Assembly (NCBI RefSeq): GCF_037975245.1
Contig: NC_092563.1
Location: 19,360,094 to 19,424,093 of the forward strand
Direction: 5' to 3'
DNA length: 64,000 nt
Origin: Apostichopus japonicus
Taxonomy: Eukaryota > Echinodermata > Holothuroidea > Aspidochirotida > Stichopodidae
In this document: one piece after another, positions 52,371 to 64,000 of the stretch
Layout: the number at the start of each line of letters is the position of its first letter
Numbering within the stretch: position 1 is the stretch's first letter
Made by a program: the position numbers and the translations under genes
Notes under the pieces: generated by a model
Seen by the model: only the letters and a program-made list of their open reading frames with translations
Told to the model about the DNA's origin: nothing
The model's database searches: none

Positions 52371-54829
52371 ATGTCGTCTTTCGAAAAAGGAGAAGTTTGT
52401 TTCAAGCCGTGCTGAACGTATTTTTAACATAATCAAGCAAGATAAGGATATTAGTAGCCAGGAAATGGCGGATCTGTACGACGACTTCGCCACATCTTAT
52501 GACAAGGTAATACTTGAACTTTACCAAACTTGATCATATTATCAACGTTTGTAGTTTTCGTCAAGTATCAGGGTATCGCAGTCCATTGTATTGCGCTGTT
52601 AACATGTCATTTAAGAGCATGAGAGTCTTCTGTGGTCCGACTGACTTTAGTGTTTTTGCTTCTGAGGATCTTACGTAATCATGATCTGTGTATTAGACTA
52701 CATGACATAGTCCAGCTTCATTAATGGATGAGTTTCGGATGATTAAAGGGGGTCATTTCTCAACGTCAAAAGTTTTTCCTCTTGCATTGTGTACTGATAT
52801 GTAAAGGCGAATTTGTGATTTTCTCAATTTGGTTGAAAAACTGAATGGCTGAAGTGCTTCGTATAGTGTAGTGATAGATATATCAGGAGAGATGTTCCAT
52901 GATTCACCCCTAAGTGATTTTATTTTGATTAATGTTTATTCATGATAAAGTTATTTATCTGAAGGCTCTGAAGGCTCTGAAGGCTCAGCGGCTACCAACG
53001 GTTAGCTTTTATGACTATAACCTTGGCCCTATATAGCCCTAGATGTGTGTGGGGTTTCACTAAGCTTGCTAAGCAAGGGTAATCAATGTACTTGGCGTTT
53101 TGTTATGATGATAGCATTAAATCTGGAATAAGTTTATTCAAAATACATGCAATGTGGTTGACCCAGCCTGGAAACTGTAATGTATTCCTGCCTGACCTAA
53201 ATGGTATCAATGATAATCACAGTAGAATCACTAATTATTGATTTCGGTAGACTCATGCAGGTGAGTGGCGTAAGATACTTGCCTATTAAATGATGTTAGA
53301 AGCAGATGCATTGGTAGAGTTGTCAAGGCATAGCATGACCACTGATTGTGTTAAACACATTATAATAGAGAGACTGTAATTTTTGGACCTGTATTTTACT
53401 AGATTTACCTTTCTTCTTCTCAAGTCAAACTACATGTGGTAGGCTGACATGTATATTTTCTTCTGTTATGCACTTGGGGGTGCAGAATTTCACAGAACAT
53501 TGACTGACGAATTAATGGCAGAGTGATAGCTTAACTACTTGGCAGTACCAGGGTGGTAAAAAAAAAAGGATTATGACTCCTCAATTGTACAGCAAAATCT
53601 TCACTCACCTTGGTTCCTCTGCCACCCCACTCCCCTTTAAAGGAAGTGGTGAAATTTTTTATACATTGTTCTCATAGTTCTTAACTTTCTCTTTCTAACC
53701 ATGTGAAAACTGTCCCCTGTCTTCTTGTAGAAATCTGCTTTTCAAATTCACCAGTTTCTTACCAAAAGCACCGTTTGTTCGAACGCATCAATTATGGTGA
53801 ATGACGTAATGCTGGCAAGTAGGCAAAAAGGTGACTTGAAGTTAGCACTCTCATTTCTCAATTGATGTAAACTTTAACCGTTTCTAATAAAAATATGAAT
53901 GTAATACTGATCATCTTTAATAAAAATGAAGTAAATCTTTATTACTGTGTTCGGTATCACATGGGCCGGATCTCTACGAATAGATGCATGACAGAAGGTA
54001 AAATACGGTAACTGCTTTTCAAGGTGTGCTCGTGCTACACGTATGCATGTTATGATGTCTGAATCTGTTAATATCTCATTACAGGATAATGTGAAATTAA
54101 ATTACAGAGGACCACATGAAATGAGCTCTGTTTTGGCGGAATTCAGTAACAGTAAAGATGTTTCAGTGCTAGACGTTGGATCTGGGACCTGCTTACTCGG
54201 CGAAGCGGTAAGCTAGATTTAATTCAGTTTTACTACAACCCAGGCGAAAGTTAAGAAAGTCGAAAATCCCCCCCCCCCTCCACACTGACCAAAAAAAATA
54301 TACAGTACAGTACAGTACGGTACATCAGTACGGTACATCACATACATGTATGTGCGGCACATGCGAAACAGTTAAAAGTTGTTCAACAGTGTTTCAAAAG
54401 TTGCAAAATATAGCCGACAACTTTGCATCTAAGCATCATCCATTTAACCAAAATTTCTCAATCGGGAGGGACTACCCCTCACCCCATACCCCTCACCGAA
54501 TGACATACCGGAAACAACTTGCCACCCACAACCCTCTCTCGTCCAAATTACCATCACACTGTCATTATGCCGGTGATTTGTCGTTTGGTGCTACACGACG
54601 GTAAGGACATAAAAAGTATATTAAAACTGAGCCCTTTCTGGTTAAAGTTCTTACCTTTTATTTTCTTCTTGGTTTTGCATTACGCTGGCGTTGTTTCTGT
54701 ATAACGATGGCGTTGATTTTAGTGTCAACAGCGAGTTTTGCTTTAATCTTACAAAGGAAATGAAAATAAAACAAAAACTGTTAGCAAACTGCTTATCCAC
54801 TAAATAGCCTGTGTAAGAGAATGTGTAAA

Positions 54830-56130
54830 AGAAAGAGGGCCTGGCGTTCGATCCTGGGAGGATCTTCTTCAGACGCTGAATGACAAGTGACAGTAACAGA
54901 AGGGGCAAATACAAGCACAGTAAACAGTGAGATGAATGAGAAGGGTGAACACAAAAGAGATAGATGTAAGAGGATTAGTAGAAAAAGGATGGAGAGAAGA
55001 AAGAAACCAACAGGGGGAAGAGGAGAGGCAGCAGATAAACTGCAGAAGGACAAAGACATAAAAGTGTGGAGGAAAAAGGTGGAAGAAAGCTACGAAAAGA
55101 GGGGTGACAGAGGTGGAAACAAGGGGAGATGGATGGGAGGGGGGGGGGAGCAGAAGAAAGGTTAGTCATGTCCTTCCTGAATGTTGAGCCAATGAGGTTG
55201 AATGGTGCGAAAGCGTTGTATCCACAGTCTCTCTCTCTGCCGATTCGTACTAGGCTAGGACGGCTACCTAAAGATTAAATCCCCTGTAGGGACATCTCAT
55301 TAATGGTATGGTTGGGAAGGTTAAAGTGTCCTTCAACCGGAATCTTAGTCTTCATGGTGTTGTTGACTGTGGATTTGTGACCATAAAACCACTTCTTGAG
55401 GGTGGTTTTGGTTTCACCAACATACTGGGTGCCGCACACTCTACAAGAGATCAAATAGATGACATTAGAGGTTGCGCAAGTGATGTGACCGTTAGTCTTG
55501 TGTGAATTGGGTGCAGTGGCTGATGATAGATTCAGCAATGTGGTGGCTGCAGACGGTGCATCTCAAAGCACGATCACATTCGAAAGTACCATGCTGAACG
55601 GGTGTAGGGTTAGAAATTAGAGGGGGAAGAGCAGCACGCACAAGAAAGTCCCGTAGGTTGCGTGGAAGTCTGTAGGCGATGGTGGGTTTTTCAGGGACGT
55701 CTCGTTGAAGTGAGGAGAATGTTGTGGTTGTTAGTGGTGATTTGCTGAAGATGAGGAATTAAAGACAAGAGGGAGGTTGTCGTCGCAATGTCATCCTTTT
55801 TGGACCTTCACTGCCAATGTAGATGATCTGGATAGGGAGCGGACTTTCTGTAAGGCTTCACGCTCCCTTCTGGCACTATGGCCCTATGCAATAAAGTGTT
55901 TTTCTAAATCACCTGTATGACATATGAAAGAGGAATTGTTGGAGCAAATGCGACGAAGTGCTTGACTGTAGGCAATTCCAGACTTGCAGTGGCGGGGATG
56001 GCAGCTAGAAGAACGGAGATACTGGTGTGTGTCTGTGGGCTTGGTGTATAAGTCAGTGGAGAGAAAACCGTGTTCCTTGCGAATAGTCACATCGAGAAAG
56101 TTAATCTCTTCGTGAGAGTTTTCTTACAAG
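54830..56130 (-). mobile_element. Penelope-like element in intron 2 of copy 4
   Basis: On the minus strand about 56090-55884 reads TIRKEHGFLSTDLYTKPTDT and HQYLRSSSCHPRHCKSGIAY (RT thumb). 55538-55275 reads VIYLISCRVCGTQYVGETKT (GIY-YIG), and the end has a hammerhead-like fold at 54872-54846. The 3' portion near 54890-55170 is purine-rich on the plus strand. Frames are broken. Copy 1 intron 2 lacks it. Confidence 0.75.
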
Positions 56131-56885
56131 GAAAAGAACCCTTCCGCAAGGACGGCCTCTCCAGCACAAGGTGAAAATGACAAATTTGGAGAACTCCCGA
56201 GTATCACATATAAGAAACACATTGCAGCTATTTATTTTTCATATTTCCAGTTGAAAGCTTTAGGCTTTACGAATGTTACAGCTGTGGATATTTCTCAAAA
56301 GAGTCTGGACTTTTCTGAGAAGAAAGGAATTTTACAAAACACTACTTTGTATTGACGTTGGGACAGATAGAATGCCATTTGATGACGGTAAGACAATGTG
56401 TTTATGTACTCAATATTCTATAATTCTACAATCCCTTTTCCGTCTGTTATTTTTATTCTTCCCTCTGATTGGAATATACATCTTGTAGATCAAAACATAC
56501 GTTTTGGTGACAAATATCAATCTCTGCTCAATCTGTCATTTGCGGACCTTTGCTACTATAGTTTCTGACGAGTTTTTACTGCTCATGTACACCTTCTACG
56601 ACTTATACCTCTATACACTATGAACATGTCACTCTTCCTCGGGGTTATCGCTCCCTCCGTCTCTATATGCCACAAGATAATGGCACCGTAACTAGTGAGG
56701 AGTATAATCCAGGCCGTGCACCGTAGTACAGATTACACATCAGAGCAGCCTGAACAGTACAACTATAATTGGCATATAGGCTACCAGAACTTACGAAGTC
56801 TTGTCACGTCGTTTGTCTCCCCCTTCAATAGTCCAACCAATGATTCTCTCAGGCCCTTGAAAAAGAAATAAGTGAGAAACTTTCA

Positions 56886-56940
56886 TGAAGTACTATCTAA
56901 CAATGAAGTATTTGCTAGCAATGAAGTACTATCTAACAAG
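56886..56940 (+). repeat. Unexpanded 18-bp repeat, about three units
   Basis: This is the counterpart of the copy 1 array at 6505-6890, with only about three GAAGTACTATCTAACAAT units. It shows the state before expansion or after contraction. Confidence 0.85.
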
Positions 56941-57471
56941 TCAGTGTTCCGCTTCAGCTGGTACTCCGCTGCGTTTTAAATGCCAACAGTGTCATATTTT
57001 TTGTTTTTATTTTAGTTTCATTGGCCGAAGTGAAAAGAATGGTCCGGTCAAACAACATATTGATTTTTCGGGGCTTTCTTTTTTTAGTAGCCCTATCAAT
57101 TTAAGAGAAATAATAGCTTCCTCCCCAAAAAAACTTTATTTCAACGATTTCATGTTGTTCATAGTCTGACTCTGAGGTTATAGACTAACGTGTTAGGCAA
57201 AACCGTGCAATTTTTACCACTTTGACTTCATACTGTTCATCTAAGAAGAACCCCCAATTGCAACGAATTGCGAACCCACACAATTCCTACCATATACATG
57301 GTGAATTGTCATAAGATAGCAGCGTCTGTCACACCCGATTTGGCTGCCAATTTGGCCGGGTGCGTCACAGAAAAAGTGGCATCCCAGCTGTTTAGGTTCG
57401 AAAATGCTAATATAGCTATGTTTCTTTGTATTTATTAAATTTCCAATCGTAGTTACATGTATGTATGTATG

Positions 57472-59297
57472 CAGGCGCGTATCCAGGATTTTCTAACCCG
57501 GGGGGCGCGAATTACTATCTAAGCGGAGCGCCACCATCGGTTGGCGCGGAGCGTACAAGAACATTTTTGGTTTTGATACCCCCCCCCCCCCCCAGATCAC
57601 CGGAAATGGCACTTCTCGGGCTTGAAAATGAGCAACCAGATGTAGACTTTTGCCTGAGAACCAAGTATTTCCCAAAAGTTTTTTCCATCCATAACCTTTT
57701 TGAAGATTGTCACCAGTCACACATCATGTTCGACCTGATTGCATGTCCTATGGATGATTGCTTTTGTAGGTTATTCTACGTCACGGCCCACAATATCCGA
57801 AAGCCCCACTTTTCAAGGTTTTAAGCCCATTACTTGTTGAGAATTTGAAAATTAACTTTTCTCGTGAATAAAATCACTTGAAAACATACCCATAATGTTG
57901 CAGAAAATTCAATCTATAGACAACCAATATAGAAAAACCTCCTTGAACCCCTAACAGACAGGTCAAAATTGAACGAGTAGAGGAAAGTATGATGAAGAAT
58001 GTTGGTGAGGAAATTTTGGAAAATTCCGACACAGTTAATTTATTGGTGTAGAAATATTGCAACCTCTTATAATGGCTTTTACAAAACTTGGTTGAAGGAA
58101 CAGAAAAATAGCAGATATTTCCGATATCAGGCATATCGAAAGCGAACACTTCACTCATAGGCGTAGGTCCCGTAGGAGGCGGGGGCTGCAGCCCCCCCAA
58201 TTGTTTTCCCATTTTTTTTTGGGCACCTACTGAAAGAAAAATAAATAGCAATGAATAGCTTAAAATGATCTCCTTGGTAATTGAAATAAAGTTGTAAGCT
58301 TGGCCGACATTACTACTGTAAAAGAGAGTTTTGACATAAATGGATCTGTATGGTTTTTCTCCATCTACATAGGACATTTGGTTGTTTACATTAGCATCCG
58401 GCGGTATACTGTGCAACTTTGACGGACCGTGCGGTACACGATCCCATACAATGTAATGACCGATCTTGCCTATATGATATTGGCATCGACATGTTGAATG
58501 CGCGCTTCGCGCGCGAAAAATTTTGGTTTTTTTTCGGGCAAGTCATTACAGCCCCCAAATCCAATCTGGCTCCTACGCCTTTGACTACACACATTGACAG
58601 TTTTTGAGGCTGAACATCGGCGGAACATGCATTTCAATGCTCATTGATATGATGTTATATCTGCTCTTTGCTTTACAAATTCGAACAGGCGTGTAGCGAG
58701 TAATTGCCAAGGGAGGGCGAAGCCTGTAGGCAAACTATCTAAGCGAAGCGCCACCATGAGTTGGCGCGAAGCGTACAAGAAAAATTTTGGCCGAAAATGC
58801 CTCCCAGATCGCTGGAAATGACACTTCCCAGGCCTTGTAAGTTGCATCTAAGCATTGCCTATTTTGAAATTACTAGCGATGTCATAAAGAAAATTTGCTC
58901 GGGGGGGGGGGCGGTCGCCCCCTTCCCGAAATGCGTTATGTTCCCCGACGACTCGGTCGAGTTCAAGTACATTAGTGAGAGAGGAAAAGCGGAAACGTCA
59001 AAAATGGAGTTGTCGGGGTAAGGGGTAGGGTGAGGCGCACACCCCCTCCGTAATCCTTGATCTGTCACTGGCTACCCTGTGTATATAATAGGGATCTTTC
59101 TCTTCCCGAGGTCTTGGCTATCTTCTACTCCCTCCTTTTCTCCTTTTTCTCTCTTTTTCTTTTTCTTTTCCCTTCCTTCCTCTCCTCCTTTTCTTTTTTC
59201 CCCTCCTTTTCCCTTTTTTCTTCTCTTTTTTTTCTCTCCTCTTTTCCTTACCCGGGGGGCGCGCGCCCCCAACGCCCCCCCCCTGGATACGCACCTG
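57472..59297. mobile_element. hAT-like element inserted in the SINE tail
   Basis: Ends are CAGGCGCGTATCCAGG and CCTGGATACGCACCTG, 15 of 16 matching as inverse copies; length is 1826 bp. The target is the GTAT tract of the SINE, so the duplication cannot be fixed. It carries two GCGCCACC...GTTGGCGC cores (57519-57556, 58738-58776), suggesting a composite. A long pyrimidine tract lies at about 59125-59250. Confidence 0.7.
58156..58583. mobile_element. Possible nested MITE inside the hAT-like element
   Basis: CATAGGCGTAGG near the left and CCTACGCCTTTG at the right are partial inverse copies, similar to the ends of the MITE at 14926-15285. The flanks (ACTTCACT and ACTACACA) do not match well, so the boundaries are uncertain. 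Confidence 0.4.
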
Positions 59298-59569
59298 GTA
59301 TGTATGTATATGTGATCTTCCCGCAAGCAGGAACTCGCGAAAGAAGCCATGGAGGCTTATAGACTCGCAAGCTGACCGAAGCCAATCTCTCGGCACACAT
59401 CCATTTAACGTCCATGTCAGGAAGTTGTTATTGAACAACACCCTTGCCAGACGACACACATTGCTGTCGGCGGGGAATCGAATCATGCCGTAGTTACATG
59501 CTCATACATTTGAAGCATGCATGCATGTATAAGCCTATCCGTCGTAATCTGTGGTAATGTCGGTGAGTG

Positions 59570-61176
59570 CCGGGTCGTCAATCCGATTTGAAACGTGGGG
59601 GAGGGGGACGGAATCGATTCGAGTACTCCGGCCGTAAGTACTATCTCAGCGGAGCGCCACCATCAGTTGGCGCGCAGCGTACCGAGAAAATTTCAGATTT
59701 CAATACCTGCCACATCGCTGGAGATGGCACTAGCCAGGCTGGATAGCAGCTATCTAGTTGCGTGATTTCGGGAGAAAATTACAAATTCGTCACTCATGAA
59801 ATTTGCAATAAAGTTCATGCGGCTTTATTTTTTGGTGGATTATTTCTTTTATTAGTGATTCCAATTGACATGAACATTAGAACCCAGTGCAAGTTGACAA
59901 ATGTTGCGGCGAACTGGAAACCCCAGCCCCATTTTGCCCTATGTATCAGAATAGAATACCCCTCATTTGTTCGAACCAATGACAACTAAAAATCTGTGAA
60001 TAAATTTACTTCGAAATGGGCACTTTATATTGCACCAAGTTGGTCAAGGAATGACCCCAGGGCCTCAGATATAGGCCTAGAGGAACGATATTCCAAAATG
60101 TCTCGGGACATATAGGCGAAGGAAGCTATCCGCCGCGACTGCATGTGAGTTTCTCGACTTGCCGTGCTGGGAGTAATACCACAAAATGGTGCATTTCCTC
60201 ATACGCTATTATTAAATACTTTAAATAACTAACGAATTAGGCACAGTCCCAGATCCGAGTTCGTATAGTGAGCTTAGCGCAAATTTGGCCAAAAGTCGTC
60301 ATACGCCGGGATGTTAAACCACCAATGACTTGCAATGCCACCCGGGACACACTTCCAATGGGACTGTGTCAGTTTAAATGTTTTGCTAGGTCTACGAGAA
60401 TACATTTCTAAGAAATTTGAAACAAGGATGGCAAGACAACCACTTTAATTATATTTTCAGGACCTCACACATGTGCATGAATTGTCAGACTTAGAAAAGG
60501 TCCCGTGTGAGTGGTGGCTAAAGTGATGAAGGCATCAAATAAATCAGTGGTTTTTCGTTGGAGTCATCACGCAAGTCACCTAATGTGGATCTGCATCTGG
60601 TAATCGGGTGAATTCTGGTCGGAGCGTACTATGTGACCACCGTGTACCCAGTGTTCTCACTGTGGAGTAAACTCCGGTATCACTCAACAACAAGGTAACA
60701 TGGGATGCGATGCCACGGAACATGCTTCCTATTTCATTCCCCCAATATTAGGGAACGGGCACCGTCTTTGAAACACCATCTACAACTAAACAACAAATAT
60801 GTACAGGCTTTGGCTCTAGCTATGAAGTGCCGTCTTTTATGATAATGACGGAGCGCAGTAGTTTTCTACTGGAATCGCCCGTTATCCGCACACAGCTTGT
60901 TGTTTCAATCTCAAGTTTCACGACAAACAGACAAAGTTGCAGGTCTACCGATGTGAAAAATCTCGGTCACTTTTCATAGAAGTGAACTTCTAATATTCGA
61001 TGATATGAATCCTGATATGTGTAAGCCCTAACCAAATAGAGCCAAGACACTACTCTTTTTCCAAATGTGTGTGTGTCTGTGGGGGGGGGGGGGGGAGGGG
61101 GTGCATTTAATAGTGAATCCCTCATCCATCGAAATGTGGGGGGCGTGTCCCCCGTCCCCCAGGATTGACGCCCATG
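59570..61176. mobile_element. hAT-like element in intron 3 of copy 4
   Basis: The 1607-bp element has ends CCGGGTCGTCAATCC and GGATTGACGCCCATG, imperfect inverse copies. An exact 8-bp duplication GGTGAGTG flanks it (59562-59569, 61177-61184). Copy 1 has the empty site GGTGCGTG at 7549-7556. The palindromic core is at 59644-59682. No transposase is seen. Confidence 0.82.
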
Positions 61177-62089
61177 GGTGAGTGGCATGTTGAGGTTTAT
61201 CTACCCTAGACTATATGTGAGTAACTGTAAATTCTTCTATAACAAATAAAAAATGAAAAGGATAAAAATAGAAAAAAAAATGACTAAAGTTACATGAGTT
61301 TGTCTTTTTATTATTTTCAGATGATTTTGACGTGGTGGTTTGTTGTGGAGGCATCGCGCCAGCTCATATCAGTCCTGTCGTTATTAAAGAATGGACCAGG
61401 ATTGTGAAACCAGGTAAGGAAAGCCACAATGTACACGAGATGAAAAGTCGAATACTGTTCAAATGATACCTAGCAACTATCTAGCCAGGGTACAAACACT
61501 AAGAGTTGTGTTCAGTGCACGATTTCGACTTAATCTCTGAGAGACTTCAACCTCGACTGTAGTATGCCTTTAATCATATTATAACTAAAGATGGGACAGT
61601 CGTTCTCTGCTAGTCACTGCAACAGTGCACCTGTCCTAAATATTGTGTAACTCACTCATTGTAACTACTAAGGGGCAGGCACAGTCCGTTGAACACTCTG
61701 GGTGGTGCAAATAACCGATAGCTGATATTTTACCGTAGTCATTAGTTAACTAAGAGTGACATACTTTTTTCAAGCTATGTACATATATATGTGGTATCGG
61801 ATGGGGTCAGTATTGTTCCGATAGTCTAGTGGCTGTATAAGGTATATAGTCCAGCTCAGTAAGACGATAACGTATTTTATATGAAGATATGCCTTTAATC
61901 ATTGTTGGGTGCGAAAGGTTATTTCTCTTCTATTGGCATTGTGTATGTATTTGTAGTAAACCCCTGCATCGAACGCCATGTTTGTCGTGCGCATGGCATT
62001 ATACGTTACGTACAGCGATGCGCTAGGCTCCTGCGTTACGATTGTTTTTGTTTCATCATTAAAACTGTAATACAAAGCTTAGGATTTTT

Positions 62090-62545
62090 GAGACTTTATT
62101 GCAGAGTATTTTTTTTATACAATTGCGAACTGTGGGGCACAACGAAAGATCTTGATCGCAAAAATTGACACTTTTCAAAGGAGACTACTTCGAAATATTC
62201 TCAACATTAGATGGACCAATAATATTTGGTTATCAAATTATGAGCTCTACAACGAAACCAACCAAACACCTTGGTCATCCATAGTCGCAAATAGAAGATT
62301 GAGATTTTTTCGGTCATGTAGCAAGACTCCAGGAGGACGCTCCAGCAAAAGTTGCTTTAAGAGAAGCCCTGAGACATACTGCTAAACCAGTAGGAAGGCC
62401 CGTGACTACCTTGCTTGGAAAAATAAAGTCGCAATTTAAGGACATTAATATTAACAATTTCGAGGAAGCAATAAACCTTGCGCAAGATCGTGATACGTGG
62501 CGGAGGTTAATCACTGAGCATGTCGGATAGACGAGACTCAACTTA
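62090..62545 (+). mobile_element. LINE ORF2 C-terminus in intron 4 of copy 4
   Basis: Across two frame breaks it reads LYNCELWGTTKDLDRK, IDTFQRRLLRNILNIRW, LYNETNQTPWSSIVANRRLR, then EALRHTAKPVGRPVTTLLGK and DRDTWRRLITEHVG, stop, and an (ACT)n tail. This FQRRLLR...RRLRFFGH...RP...W pattern is the end of an endonuclease-type LINE from a different clade than the one at 24165. Copy 1 intron 4 lacks it. Confidence 0.75.
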
Positions 62546-63250
62546 CTACTACTACTAAGGGGCTGTTAAAACGTCACACGCTTCAAAACATGTGCGCACA
62601 GCAACACGTTTATGCGCGTCAGAGTTGTAGGAATCCGGAATATAGCACCGAAGTGACCACGGTCATATACGCGGCCCTGTCTTTGAAGTGGATTGATGTT
62701 GCGCGTCATCTAGAAATGTTAAGGTGCCTTTGTTTGATGAAAAAATCAGCGATTGGTTACGAGATTAGCAGTGAATACTTACTTACCGTTCCATTTTATT
62801 AACTTTTTCGTATATGTGGCCTCAATACACAGTACAACTGTGATACACGGGCACTTGGAATATCATCTTTATTTACCATCTTTCATGAACGTACTGCTAA
62901 CATCGTTTCTTTTCCCGCTAAACCCAGCTTTAGAAGATTGCCCTACCGGACAGAGAATTGAAGTTAATATGCAATTAACATGTACATTTATTTTAATTGT
63001 ACTGTCAACGTTAAATTTTGCATCTTCAACCTTGTCTTCTACAGGTGGCATTATCAGTTTTACAATTCGTCGTTGCTACATTGAAATTATGCAAGGGCAA
63101 GAAGAGTTTTATTCGAAGAAGTTAGCCGAGAAATGCGATGAGGCCTTGGAGGATTTAAAGAACAACAAGAAAGCAGAGGTTACTCTCAAGAAGGAAATCC
63201 CACATTTGGAAAACTCACCTGCAGTTATTTACGTTTTGAAAGTTCTCTAG

Positions 63251-64000
63251 GACTGCGGTCCGCAAAGTTTTAGTTCTGCGCTTCATTATCTTGTATTAGA
63301 ACTGAGTCACGAGCCACCAAACCCCTCCTGCCCAGGATGTATGCATTAATGTGAGTTTACTATAGACTTGATGCTAAAAATATTTTAATATTTCTCCTTC
63401 GGTAAGCTTTCGGTGCGTCTCTTGGAAGACTTTTTGACATCAACAACAGAATTTACTGGGTTGATGCTTGACAGTGTGGAATTTTACATGCACAATGTTG
63501 CAGATCTCTATAACATGGTGTTGTGGTCAATGATGCATGACTATGTTCAATACACGTTGAATATCACATGTTGTCATAACTTGATATTAAAACTACGGCG
63601 TTTAGAAATTGACATTGAAATATCGAGATACTGAGATAACTAATTCAATATCTTAATTTTCCGAAATGTTCTCATTATCGGAATATTCTTGACATTAAAA
63701 CATCTTAATATTTAAATGTCTTACCAATACGATATTGAGATATCAAGACACGAGCTCTTTAATATTTCAATAACAACTGATTGTTAAGAAATCGAGAAAT
63801 TTACTCAGTATCCTTACTTCTCCTCGTGACCTGAAAAGCTTTGTATAAAACAGCTTTTGATGTTGATAATCCTTTGATACCTTATCGATCCTAAAATCCC
63901 CGTTTTCAGATGTTGTTGTTATTTATTTTTTCTTGTCTAGCGCCGTCTGTATAATACCTTAATATATCAGTCTGAGCACGGTATAATTTTTTTGGATAAG
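63251..64000. other. 3' flank of copy 4
   Basis: No gene is recognised. 63600-63780 has AT-rich units such as AATATCGAGATACTGAGAT, similar to the satellite at 22785-23245. No clear AATAAA lies within 400 bp of the copy 4 stop. Confidence 0.5.

Larger units (their letters stand above)
57460..59490 (-). mobile_element. SINE family 1, 5'-truncated, split by a hAT-like element
   Basis: The SINE body is 59298-59490 (minus), starting at the B box GATTCGATTCCCCGCC, with tail pieces at 59298-59315 and 57460-57471. A 10-bp target duplication TAGTTACATG flanks the whole (57450-57459 and 59491-59500). Copy 1 has the unoccupied site TAGTAACATG at 7421-7430. The A box is missing. Confidence 0.85.
52371..63250 (+). 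pseudogene. METTL27: METTL27-like copy 4, disrupted duplicate of copy 1
   Basis: Exons are 52371-52506, 54085-54207, 56251-56387, 61321-61413 and 63045-63250, all with usable GT/AG borders. Exon 1 is 136 nt instead of 138. The 2-bp loss after GEKGE-like codons leads to TGA at 52413-52415; downstream, YDDFATSYDK is intact, and an in-frame ATG at 52465 would give only a short N-terminus. Exon 2 reads VLDVGSGTCLLGEA, so the last Gly of the SAM-binding loop is Cys. Exon 3 is 137 nt instead of 136; an extra T near 56330 breaks the frame after EKKG. Exon 4 (DFDVVVCCGGIAPAHISP) and exon 5 (GGIISFTIRRCYIEIMQG to VIYVLKVL) are clean and very close to copy 1. The two indels do not compensate. Assembly error is the main alternative. 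Confidence 0.8.

Noticed and set aside
54887-55165. 92-aa Lys/Arg-rich ORF
   Set aside because: Purine-rich part of a Penelope-like element whose coding strand is minus.
58148-58591. 8-bp target duplication for the nested MITE
   Set aside because: Flanks ACTTCACT and ACTACACA agree at too few positions.
59057-59486. Overlapping Ser/Phe-rich and Lys/Glu-rich ORFs
   Set aside because: Pyrimidine/purine tract and SINE sequence; no conserved domain.

Overview
The window is eukaryotic. Short exons with GT/AG introns are scattered through AT-rich, repeat-dense DNA that carries non-LTR retrotransposons, Penelope-like elements, tRNA-derived SINEs, hAT-like MITEs and long (AT)n tracts. I see no prokaryotic or organellar content. 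The protein family and repeat types fit a marine invertebrate deuterostome. A sea cucumber is my best guess at low confidence; no marker gene settles it.

The only clear host genes are four tandem, same-strand copies of a small SAM-dependent methyltransferase of the METTL27 (WBSCR27) type: 1671-8503, 11386-15574, 19547-32861 and 52371-63250. Each has five coding exons with the same intron positions and phases (0,0,1,1). Copies 1-3 are open and encode 231, 231 and 232 aa. Copy 4 is a recent duplicate of copy 1, with matching upstream and intron sequence. It has a 2-bp deletion in exon 1, a 1-bp insertion in exon 3 and a Gly-to-Cys change in the SAM-binding loop, so I call it a pseudogene, while exons 4 and 5 remain intact.

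Layout: 1-1.3 kb AT and GACTCGG repeats; 1.3-8.5 kb copy 1; 8.5-11.4 kb spacer with a MITE; 11.4-15.6 kb copy 2; 15.6-19.5 kb spacer with SINE, Penelope-like and satellite DNA; 19.5-32.9 kb copy 3, whose third intron holds a LINE (itself interrupted twice) and a Penelope-like remnant; 33-52 kb a transposon-rich block; 52-63 kb copy 4.

The 33-52 kb block contains a second copy of a 1.2-kb Helentron-like element and a large palindrome. One palindrome arm carries a SINE and the other a 4.8-kb CACTA-like transposon. Further on are a decayed YqaJ-type nuclease gene, a transposon with near-perfect terminal repeats of about 94 bp, and several Penelope-like ends.

The most informative feature is the set of paired references inside the window. 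Copy 1 introns show empty sites for insertions in copy 4 and the reverse, each palindrome arm shows the empty site of the other, and the interrupted LINE reading frame fixes the target site of the Helentron-like element. These pairs define target-site duplications and the order of insertions without outside data.
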